In this document: in pieces, positions 7,038 through 14,203 of the stretch
Layout of the letters: every line of letters starts with the position of its first letter
How positions within the stretch are numbered: the first letter of the stretch is position 1
From: an uncultured Collinsella sp.
Lineage (GTDB): Bacteria; Actinomycetota; Coriobacteriia; Coriobacteriales; Coriobacteriaceae
DNA: 37,072 bases
Assembly: GCA_902489945.1 (NCBI GenBank)
Contig: CABUBZ010000012.1
Location: forward strand, 1 to 37,072
Reading direction: 5' to 3'
The notes under the pieces: generated by a model
What the model was told of the DNA's origin: nothing
The model's database searches: none
Seen by the model: only the letters and a program-made list of their open reading frames with translations
Position numbers and translations under genes: made by a program

Positions 7038-8504
7038 TTACTCGCCCTCCGAGGTCTCGGCATCGTCCTCGGCATCCGCCGCATCGACAACCTCGACGCC
7101 CTCATCCGCAGCATCGGCCACGTCAATGGCCTCGACGGCAACGTCCTCGCCAGCATCCTCGAGCTCTTCGTACTCCGAGAAGTCCTCGGCGCCCTCAAAG
7201 TCAAAAGCGCGCTGGCAAATGCGGACCTCGTCGCCCGCACGGCAACCGGCCTTCTCGAGCGCGTCGTCAACACCCATACGCGCAAACTTATGCTGCAGGT
7301 AAATGACGGCTTCCTCGTTTTCCCAGTCGGTCTGGATGACCATGCGCTCGATGGCACGACCGACCACGCGAAAGGCACCGGGCTCTTCCTGGACAATGCG
7401 GAAACGCTTCTCGCGCTGCAGGCGGCGACGCTCCCACTCCTCGTCGCGCAGATCGACCGGCTCATCAGAGACCGCCAGCTCGGCGCGAAGCTTAGCCACC
7501 TGCTCGCCCACGGCAAGCATCAGCGTGTTGAGGCCGGCGCCCGTAACAGCAGACACGGCAAAGAACATATGGCCATCGTCGAGCGCCGCACGCTTAAGGT
7601 CGGCAATCTTGTCGGCCGTGCCCGGCGCATCACACTTGTTGGCAACGACGATCTGCGGACGCTCCGAAAGCTCGGCGCCATACTGCTCGAGCTCGCGGTT
7701 GATGATGCGATAGTCCTCGACCGGATCGCGATCCTCAAAACCACCCGTCATATCGACGACGTGCATGATGAGTGCCGTACGCTCAATGTGGCGCAGGAAC
7801 TGGTGACCCAGGCCCTTGCCCTCGCTCGCGCCCTCGATGAGACCGGGGACGTCGGCAACGACGTAAGAATATTCGCCGGCACGCACCATGCCGAGGTTCG
7901 GCACGAGCGTGGTAAACGGGTAGTCAGCAATCTTGGGGCGGGCGGCACTCATGCGCGCAATGAGCGATGACTTACCCACCGAGGGAAAGCCCACAAGCGC
8001 GGCATCGGCCATAAGCTTCATCTCGAGCTCGATCCAGTGTTCCTCGGCAGGCTCGCCGAGCTGGGCAAAGGCCGGAGCGCGACGCACCGACGTCACAAAG
8101 TGTGTGTTGCCCAGACCGCCGGCACCGCCGGGCGCCACGACGACGCGCTCGCCGTCGTGCACCAGGTCGGCAATCTCGAACATCGGGGTCTGCGTCTCGG
8201 GATCGAGCTCGCGCACCACGGTACCCATAGGGACCTTGAGAATCAGGTCCTCGCCGCTCTTACCGTTACGACGGGCACCCTGCCCGTGCGTGCCGCGCTC
8301 GGCGCGGAAGTGATGCTTAAAGCGGTAATCGATCAGCGAAGACAGCTGAGCATCGGCCTGGATGACGACATTGCCGCCACGACCGCCGTCGCCGCCATCG
8401 GGGCCGCCCTTGGGGACAAATGCCTCGCGCCTAAACGACATGCATCCGGCTCCGCCGTCGCCGCCGCACACGTTAATGCGGCTGATATCGGTGAACTGTG
8501 ACAA
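7038..8504 (-). CDS. obgE: Obg family GTPase
   Basis: Essential GTPase that joins 50S assembly to nutrient and stress state. Domain order: glycine-rich Obg fold (about 1-165, with GGPDGGDGGRGGNV), G domain (P-loop GFPSVGKSS at 172-180, DVPG at 218-221, NKCD at 289-292), an OCT domain (about 345-425) and a long acidic tail to residue 488. The OCT domain is a C-terminal feature of Gram-positive Obg. Translation starts at a TTG with GGAGG eight bases upstream. The only space upstream holds a terminator hairpin, so it depends on read-through from rplU-rpmA or on a promoter I cannot see. Confidence 0.96.
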   Translation of the reverse strand: MSQFTDISRINVCGGDGGAGCMSFRREAFVPKGGPDGGDGGRGGNVVIQADAQLSSLIDYRFKHHFRAERGTHGQGARRNGKSGEDLILKVPMGTVVRELDPETQTPMFEIADLVHDGERVVVAPGGAGGLGNTHFVTSVRRAPAFAQLGEPAEEHWIELEMKLMADAALVGFPSVGKSSLIARMSAARPKIADYPFTTLVPNLGMVRAGEYSYVVADVPGLIEGASEGKGLGHQFLRHIERTALIMHVVDMTGGFEDRDPVEDYRIINRELEQYGAELSERPQIVVANKCDAPGTADKIADLKRAALDDGHMFFAVSAVTGAGLNTLMLAVGEQVAKLRAELAVSDEPVDLRDEEWERRRLQREKRFRIVQEEPGAFRVVGRAIERMVIQTDWENEEAVIYLQHKFARMGVDDALEKAGCRAGDEVRICQRAFDFEGAEDFSEYEELEDAGEDVAVEAIDVADAADEGVEVVDAADAEDDAETSEGE

Positions 8505-8520
8505 CAGAATCGCCTCCTAC

Positions 8521-8564
8521 AAAAAAGAGGGAGACCCTTGAATCCTAAAACTCAAGTGCCTCCC
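8521..8564 (-). terminator. intrinsic terminator or attenuator between rpmA and obgE
   Basis: On the minus strand a 13-base-pair stem with one mismatch and one G-U (arms in 8529-8541 and 8552-8564) is followed by a run of six T (8521-8526). The obgE ribosome site begins only a few bases later, leaving no room for a separate promoter after it. Confidence 0.8.
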
Positions 8565-8589
8565 ACATATGTGCTCTATGAAGGGTGAA

Positions 8590-8847
8590 TTACGCGTTCG
8601 CGAGCGGGCGTACGCTGACCCTGTGCTTGATACCCTTGTGGAATTCAACGGTACCGTCGACCAGCGCGAACAGCGTGTCGTCCTTACCACGGCCAACGTT
8701 CTCACCCGGGTGGATGTGCGTGCCGTGCTGACGGACGAGAATCGTGCCCGTGGTTACCGTCTGGCCGGCATAGCGCTTCGTGCCAAGGCGCTGACCGCGG
8801 GAGTCACGGCCATTACGGGAGGAACCGAGTCCTTTTTTGTGTGCCAT
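8590..8847 (-). CDS. rpmA: 50S ribosomal protein bL27
   Basis: Large-subunit protein bL27, whose N-terminus reaches toward the peptidyl-transferase centre. The 85-aa sequence begins MAHKKGLGSSRNGRDSRGQRLGTKRYAGQ-like, a textbook start, and contains GTILVRQHGT and HPGENVGRGKDDTLFAL. It lacks the cleaved N-terminal extension seen in Firmicutes bL27, in keeping with an actinobacterial host. It follows rplU by about 30 bases and precedes the terminator hairpin. Confidence 0.97.
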   Translation of the reverse strand: MAHKKGLGSSRNGRDSRGQRLGTKRYAGQTVTTGTILVRQHGTHIHPGENVGRGKDDTLFALVDGTVEFHKGIKHRVSVRPLANA

Positions 8848-8880
8848 TGTGTATACCTACTCTTTCGTTACGAGTGTAAT

Positions 8881-9255
8881 CTACTCGGCGACGGGAGCCT
8901 CGGCAACAGCCTCGGCCTCTGCCTTGACAGCCTTCTTGGCGCGGGACGTAGCCTGGACCTTCACGATCTTCAGCTTGGTGAGCTGCTGACGGTGACCCTT
9001 CAGACGACGATAGCGCTTACGCTTGTGGAACTTGAAGACCAGCTGCTTCTCGCCCTTGAACTGCTCAACGATCTGAGCGGTAACCTTGGCCTTGGCCAGC
9101 TTGTCGGGATCGGTGACGATCTTCTTACCATCGTTGAGGAAGATAACCGGCAGGGTGACCTTGTCGCCCTCATTGCCCTCGATCTTCTCGACGGTGATGA
9201 CATCGTCGGTGGCGACCTTGTACTGCTTGCCGCCCGTGTTAACGATTGCGTACAT
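8881..9255 (-). CDS. rplU: 50S ribosomal protein bL21
   Basis: Large-subunit protein bL21. The MYAIVNTGGKQYKV start and the KRRKRYRR-like basic patch with GHRQQLTKLKI identify it. I use the ATG at 9255, with GAAGGG nine bases upstream, rather than the in-frame ATG at 9276, which has no ribosome site. At 124 aa it is about 20 residues longer than usual through an Ala/Glu/Val-rich tail. It is the first gene after a strong promoter and leads rplU-rpmA. Confidence 0.96.
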   Translation of the reverse strand: MYAIVNTGGKQYKVATDDVITVEKIEGNEGDKVTLPVIFLNDGKKIVTDPDKLAKAKVTAQIVEQFKGEKQLVFKFHKRKRYRRLKGHRQQLTKLKIVKVQATSRAKKAVKAEAEAVAEAPVAE

Positions 9256-9297
9256 GTTTACTTGCCCTTCATGCATCAGTTAGTGCAACAGCCGAAT

Positions 9298-9326
9298 ATA
9301 GTAGCAGGCGAAAATACCCCCGTCAA
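9298..9326 (-). promoter_or_regulatory. strong sigma-70 type promoter for rplU-rpmA
   Basis: On the minus strand TTGACG (9321-9326) and TACTAT (9298-9303) are exactly 17 bases apart. The -35 overlaps the stop codon of the DUF2344 gene, so the ribosomal genes can be expressed apart from the upstream block. Confidence 0.75.
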
Positions 9327-10135
9327 CGAGTATGTGGAGCAAATCCACAAGTTCGCACAGGTATGGGGCTGACGAGTCGGCCCTCGTCGTCCTCGCATGC
9401 TTGATTCTGACGCTCGACATCGTAGGAGCAGATGGTCACGAGGTCTTGCATACCGGTGGAAACAATAGGTGCATCCACGCCCGGGGTCAAGCCCTGCAAC
9501 AAAACATCAGCAGCAGAAAGCAAAATTTCCGGACGCATAGAGCCCTCGTTGTCGGCATGGGTGTCGAGCATGAGAACCAAATGGTCCGGGCGCTCCCCCG
9601 CCGTGAGCTCATAGCCAACGAGCGTGTGATCCAAATCCAAGCGCTTGCTCTTTTTGCCGCGCGCGTAGTCGATGCCATGATCCGCGCGCAGCGTGTCGAT
9701 CGCACGACGCACCTCGTCGGCGCTTACGGGCGCCTCGGGATCCAGGTGTAAGTCGATGCGATACGACAGGCGCGTGAGCTGCGCCGTCAATGCCGGCGTG
9801 CGCACGTCGATGTACGCCGCCTCGATGGGCGCCAGATCGGCCGGAGACGCCGCAGCCAGGCGCTCAAACGCCTCGTCGAGCGCCACGAACTCGGTCATAA
9901 ACAGGTCATACCACTCGCAGGTCGACGACGTACCAACCGGTAGCGCCGAAGAGAAGCCCACGCGCATGTGCGGAGAGAAGCCCTGCGTGACGGCATAGGG
10001 AAGTCCCGCACGGCGCACGATGCGCTCAATGGTATGGATCACTTCGAGATGGCCCAGGTACTTAAGGCGATCGCGCTTGCCATAGCGAACACGAAGTCTA
10101 AAGAGCGTGGGGTTGTCGGTCAGGCGCTCACTCAT
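9323..10135 (-). CDS. TIGR03936/DUF2344 family radical-SAM-linked protein
   Basis: A 270-aa protein of the family found as partner or fused tail of TIGR03960 radical SAM proteins; the biochemical role is not known to me. The N-terminal FRLRVRYGKRDRLKYLGHLEVIHTIERIVRRAGLPYAVTQGFSPHMRVGF segment is the conserved signature. Its ATG overlaps the upstream gene's stop as ATGA, which indicates translational coupling. It sits just before rplU, as in many Gram-positives, where RNase E/G is often next; no RNase E/G gene is here. Confidence 0.88.
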   Translation of the reverse strand: MSERLTDNPTLFRLRVRYGKRDRLKYLGHLEVIHTIERIVRRAGLPYAVTQGFSPHMRVGFSSALPVGTSSTCEWYDLFMTEFVALDEAFERLAAASPADLAPIEAAYIDVRTPALTAQLTRLSYRIDLHLDPEAPVSADEVRRAIDTLRADHGIDYARGKKSKRLDLDHTLVGYELTAGERPDHLVLMLDTHADNEGSMRPEILLSAADVLLQGLTPGVDAPIVSTGMQDLVTICSYDVERQNQACEDDEGRLVSPIPVRTCGFAPHTR

Positions 10136-12009
10136 GCGCGATCACCCATCAATACATTCTTGGCGTGGAGCGTGGGGCAGATCCCGCAGCCGGTGCACGA
10201 CGTACGGGTGCAGTCGGGAGTCGTGACGCCCTCGAGCGAGCGACGGTACTCGCGCTCGAGGAAACCGCGCGTACAGCCGGGGCTCACATGCTCCCACGGC
10301 AGGAGCCAGTCCAACTCGTAGGGCAGGTGCACGAGCTCATTGAGGTCGATGCCGTTTTTGGCAGCAGCCTCCTTCCAGTTATCGAGCGAGAAATGCTCTA
10401 CCCAGGCGTCAAAGCGAGAGCCCGAGCGCCAAGCATCGATGATGACGGGCGTCATGTCGCGACCGGCGCGGGACAGCGCGGCCTCGATGAGCGAAGTCTC
10501 GGCATCGTGGTAATGCACGCGGACGGCACGGTTGCGAACGCTCGTGATAAGCAGCTTCTGGCGACGCTTGACGTCGTCGTAGTCGAGCTGCGGGCACCAC
10601 TGGAACGGCGTGGCGGCCTTGGGGATAAACACCGACACCGAGATGGACACCGAGATCGAGCCGCGACGAGCCTTGGGCACCACGGAACGACCGAGCTCCA
10701 GCACGTGATCGGCCAGATTGGCGATGGCCACGATGTCCTCGTCGCGCTCGCCGGGAAGGCCCATCATAAAGTAGAGCTTCATGCGGTTCCAGCCGGCCTC
10801 GAAGGCCGCCTTGGCCGCACGGTCCAGGTCCTCCTCGGTCACGTTCTTGTTAATGATGTCGCGCATGCGCTGGCTGCCGGCCTCGGGCGCGAACGTCAGT
10901 CCGCCCTTCTTTTCGCCGGCGACCGACTCGGCCATATCCACGCCAAACGAATCCAGGCGCTGCGACGGAATAGACACGCGAATACCCGTATCCTCCAGGC
11001 GACGGTTGAGCCTGCCGAGCACGTCGCGAATGCAGGAGTGGTCGGTCGTGGAGAGCGAGGTCAGCGACACCTCGTCATAGCCAGTCTTTTCCAGACCCTG
11101 AATCACCGACGAGACAATCTGGTCGGCCGAGCGCTCGCGCACCGGGCGATACGTCATGCCAGCCTGGCAAAAACGACAGCCGCGGGCGCAGCCGCGCAGG
11201 ATCTCGATAGACAGGCGGTCGTGGACCAGCTGCGCATAGGGCACGCACGACTGCGACAGCGGATTCGTGGCGCCGAAATCCTCGACGACGCGCTTGTAGA
11301 CCACGGTCGGCGCATCCTTGCCCTCACGCGGCACGGTGTAGCCATGCGGCGAGCAGGGCTCGTCGTGACGAACCTCATAGAGCGACGGCACGTAGTTGCC
11401 ACCAATGGATGCAAGCTGCTCAACAATCTGCGCGCGCGGGACTCCTTCGTCACGCAGGCGGCGATGCAGCTGACAGGTCTCGAGCAGCGATTCCTCGCCC
11501 TCACCGATGAGGATGACATCGAAGAAGGCCGCGTACGGCTCGGGGTTGTACACCGAGGGGCCGCCGGCGATGATGATGGGGTCGTCTTCGCCTCGGTCGG
11601 CCGCTAACAGCGGAATGCCAGCGAGGTCGAGTGCCTCGAGGAAGTTCGTCACCGCCATCTCGTGCGGCACATGCAGACCGACGATATCAAACGAAGCGAC
11701 CGGCGCTGCACCCTCGAGCGAGAGCAGCGGAATGCCTGCCTCGCGCATAGCGTCACCCATATCGGGCCACGGCACATAGCCACGCTCGCAGGAGATGCCC
11801 TCGGCCTGGTTAAGGATGTTGTAGAGGATGGCGATGCCCTGGTTGGGCAGACCAACCTCGTACACATCCGGGTAGATCAGGCAGCAACGGTAGTCGGCAT
11901 CGGCCTTGGAAAGCGTGCCCCACTCGTGATCGATATAGCGACTCGGCTTCTCGACCTTGGCGAGCAACGGCTCAATTAAATGAAAACAGTCTTGGTATGC
12001 AACGCGCAA
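10132..12009 (-). CDS. TIGR03960 family B12-binding-domain radical SAM protein
   Basis: A 625-aa protein with an N-terminal cobalamin-binding-like domain (about 40-210) and a radical SAM core with the [4Fe-4S] ligands Cys274, Cys278, Cys281 in RGCARGCRFCQAG, followed by a typical barrel (FAPEAGSQRMRDIINKN, MMGLPGERDEDI). A second cysteine group, Cys600, 605, 608 and 611, lies near the C-terminus and could hold another cluster. The start is TTG at 12009 with AGGGG seven bases upstream. Substrate unknown; the coupled DUF2344 gene downstream and the ribosomal genes after it suggest RNA or ribosome modification, which is only inference. Confidence 0.88.
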   Translation of the reverse strand: MRVAYQDCFHLIEPLLAKVEKPSRYIDHEWGTLSKADADYRCCLIYPDVYEVGLPNQGIAILYNILNQAEGISCERGYVPWPDMGDAMREAGIPLLSLEGAAPVASFDIVGLHVPHEMAVTNFLEALDLAGIPLLAADRGEDDPIIIAGGPSVYNPEPYAAFFDVILIGEGEESLLETCQLHRRLRDEGVPRAQIVEQLASIGGNYVPSLYEVRHDEPCSPHGYTVPREGKDAPTVVYKRVVEDFGATNPLSQSCVPYAQLVHDRLSIEILRGCARGCRFCQAGMTYRPVRERSADQIVSSVIQGLEKTGYDEVSLTSLSTTDHSCIRDVLGRLNRRLEDTGIRVSIPSQRLDSFGVDMAESVAGEKKGGLTFAPEAGSQRMRDIINKNVTEEDLDRAAKAAFEAGWNRMKLYFMMGLPGERDEDIVAIANLADHVLELGRSVVPKARRGSISVSISVSVFIPKAATPFQWCPQLDYDDVKRRQKLLITSVRNRAVRVHYHDAETSLIEAALSRAGRDMTPVIIDAWRSGSRFDAWVEHFSLDNWKEAAAKNGIDLNELVHLPYELDWLLPWEHVSPGCTRGFLEREYRRSLEGVTTPDCTRTSCTGCGICPTLHAKNVLMGDRA

Positions 12010-12019
12010 CGGAAAACCC

Positions 12020-12949
12020 CTAAGCAGCGAGATCTGATACGTCCTGATAGGACGCCATGGGACGGGTAGCGCCCGCGACCGTTGTCACCAGATCGCGAAC
12101 GCGGGAGAACGTGGCAGTGACCGCCTCGTTGGCACGGCTGTAGTCGACATCGCGCTCGTAGAGCGAAACGAGCGCACGGCCCATGCCATAGGTGCCCGCG
12201 GCAGCAGTGAGCGCCTTGACGGCAAACCCAATATGCGGCGTCTGCTTGACGAGCGCGCGGGTGACCGCGCGGATCACAAGACCGCCGGCAAGCACGCCGG
12301 CGACCTCGTAGCCGCGCTCGGGCTTAATGCCGCGTCCAAAGACGGCAGCGAGCTCAAAGAGCATGCCCACCTGCGCCAGCGCCATAACGGGATAATCGGC
12401 GCCCGGCAAAAACACCAAAGCCCCGGTCGCCATATTGGTGAGCGCACACGAGGTGATGATGCGGTTGGCCGCCGCGATGCGCATGAAGGCAAAGTTCGCC
12501 GCAAAAGCCGTTTCCTTGTCCGTGCGATCGAGAATCCAGCGGGCAAGCGTCTCGAGCAGATACGTCTTATCGGTTGCCGCTACCACGCCAAGCATGGGCG
12601 TGGACTCCTCGATAAACGGCACCTCCACAGCAGACTCGGCAAGCACGCACACGGGCGCGCCGGCGATCACGAGCTCCTGCACGGCACTCTCCAAGCGGTC
12701 GGAACCACACGAGAGCACCAGCACCACATCGGTATCGGTCTTTGGAGCAATTCGCTCCTCCCCCAGACGCTCGACGCGCACAATGCCCGAGGTCGTCTGC
12801 GGCACAAAGGCATCACGCACCGTCTCGGCCAGAAAGCGCGAGGCAGACGAATCCAGATAGACCGAGACGCGCACCGGCGTATCGGAATCCTTCTTAACGG
12901 ACGCGCCCATCTTAAAAGCGCGGGTCAGCTTATCTACGGGAATTTTCAT
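12020..12949 (-). CDS. DUF697-like membrane protein with a GTPase-like N-terminal region
   Basis: I do not recognise a named gene. The 309-aa protein has two parts. The first 145 residues run as alternating strands and helices (VRVSVYLD, TDVVLVLSCGS, APVCVLAES, then MLGVVAATDKTYLLETLARWIL), like the order of an Era-type G domain but with no GxxxxGKS loop. The second part (about 155-275) is hydrophobic and Ala/Gly-rich (ANRIITSCALTNMATGALVFLPG, VAGVLAGGLVIRAVTRALVKQTP), resembling DUF697, a domain often attached to GTPases. The ATG has GGAGGGG six bases upstream. It lies 18 bases after rodA, in the elongasome operon. Family assignment is by eye. Confidence 0.6.
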   Translation of the reverse strand: MKIPVDKLTRAFKMGASVKKDSDTPVRVSVYLDSSASRFLAETVRDAFVPQTTSGIVRVERLGEERIAPKTDTDVVLVLSCGSDRLESAVQELVIAGAPVCVLAESAVEVPFIEESTPMLGVVAATDKTYLLETLARWILDRTDKETAFAANFAFMRIAAANRIITSCALTNMATGALVFLPGADYPVMALAQVGMLFELAAVFGRGIKPERGYEVAGVLAGGLVIRAVTRALVKQTPHIGFAVKALTAAAGTYGMGRALVSLYERDVDYSRANEAVTATFSRVRDLVTTVAGATRPMASYQDVSDLAA

Positions 12950-12967
12950 AGCAAACCCCTCCAGCGG

Positions 12968-14194
12968 TTACGCGGCGCCCGAACGATGCCGCCATATGGA
13001 TTGTACGATACCCACCGTCAGCAGCTGAATCATCATCGAAGACGAACCGAAGCTAATAAACGGTAGCGGAATACCGGTAATCGGCATCATGCCGATGCAC
13101 ATGCCGATGTTTTCGAAGGTCTGGAACGCCCACATGCCAACGATGCCAACACACGAAAGACGCAAAAACAGGGACTCGCACTTAAAGGCGACGCGAATCG
13201 TCGAAAAGATCAACAGCACGTAGAGGCACAGGAGCAAAAAGGAACCGCAAAAGCCAAAGGTCTCGGACAGGAAGGCGAAGACGAAGTCGGTGTGGAACTC
13301 AGGCAGAAAGCCGCCGGCCGACTGCGTCGCATGGCCCAAACCCTTACCAAAGAAGCCGCCCGAGCCAACGGCGATAAGCGACTGCTGCAGGTTGTAGGCA
13401 TCGTCCGAATCGGCATTATCGGGGTCGATAAAGACCGTCAGACGGTTCATCTGGTACTGCTTGATGAGCACATCGTGGCCGAGCAACGAATCAAAGACCG
13501 AATCAAGCGCCAGGACGAGGGCCACCAGGCCCACGAGCAGGGCCAAGGTCGACAGCACCCATTCGCGGCGTGCACCGCTCATACAAATGACGATGGCGCC
13601 CGAAACCAGCACGACCAGGCCCGAGCCCAGGTCGCCCATGGCAACGACGGCCAAAAACGGAATGGACAGCATGCCGCAGAGCTTGACGTAGTCACGAACG
13701 GTATCGATGCGACCGTTATACTGCGAGCCAAGCGTAGCAATAAAGAAGATGGTGATGAGCTTGGCAAGCTCAACCGGCTGGAATGTCAAGCCGATACCGG
13801 GAATCTTGATCCAGCCCGTCATGCCCAGACCGCCTGTATAGGACAGGCCCGGAATCTTGGGCGAGAAGATCACGATCAGGTCGATGACGAGCAACGCCGT
13901 CGAGAAATTGGAAATACCGCGCAGGTCGGTACGCCAGACCAACACCGCCAGCACCGCTCCGATGCCGATTCCCAGCAGATGGCGTGAGAACGAAGCATCG
14001 GCCTTAAACTGCGAAGCCGACCAGATGATGATGGCACCGTAGGCGACGAGCGCCACAGTGGCCACGAGCACACCGATATGCACCTTTTGGCGAAACGTGC
14101 CGCGCGAGGCCGAAAGTTGCTTGTTGACGCGGTCCAGGCTGCTGCGAGAGCCGGTCTTGGTTGAACGGAACAGATCCGCCGGAGAAAAATCCAT
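12968..14194 (-). CDS. rodA: rod-shape SEDS peptidoglycan glycosyltransferase RodA
   Basis: Multi-pass SEDS protein that polymerises lipid II for lateral wall growth with PBP2. The 408-aa sequence has about ten membrane helices after a 37-residue basic N-terminus. Family marks include GLTFQPVELAKL, the extracellular loop PEFHTDFVFAFLSETFGF with its catalytic Asp in the HTD position, and ENIGMCIGMMPITGIPLPFISFGSSSM near the end. GGAGG precedes the ATG. It follows mrdA directly, which distinguishes it from the division homologue FtsW. Confidence 0.95.
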   Translation of the reverse strand: MDFSPADLFRSTKTGSRSSLDRVNKQLSASRGTFRQKVHIGVLVATVALVAYGAIIIWSASQFKADASFSRHLLGIGIGAVLAVLVWRTDLRGISNFSTALLVIDLIVIFSPKIPGLSYTGGLGMTGWIKIPGIGLTFQPVELAKLITIFFIATLGSQYNGRIDTVRDYVKLCGMLSIPFLAVVAMGDLGSGLVVLVSGAIVICMSGARREWVLSTLALLVGLVALVLALDSVFDSLLGHDVLIKQYQMNRLTVFIDPDNADSDDAYNLQQSLIAVGSGGFFGKGLGHATQSAGGFLPEFHTDFVFAFLSETFGFCGSFLLLCLYVLLIFSTIRVAFKCESLFLRLSCVGIVGMWAFQTFENIGMCIGMMPITGIPLPFISFGSSSMMIQLLTVGIVQSIWRHRSGAA

Positions 14195-14203
14195 CGCAAC
14201 CTC

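Noticed and set aside
10165..11607. A 480-codon plus-strand frame opposite the radical SAM gene
   Set aside because: Antisense to a gene with a clear CxxxCxxC core; the product has no domain signature.
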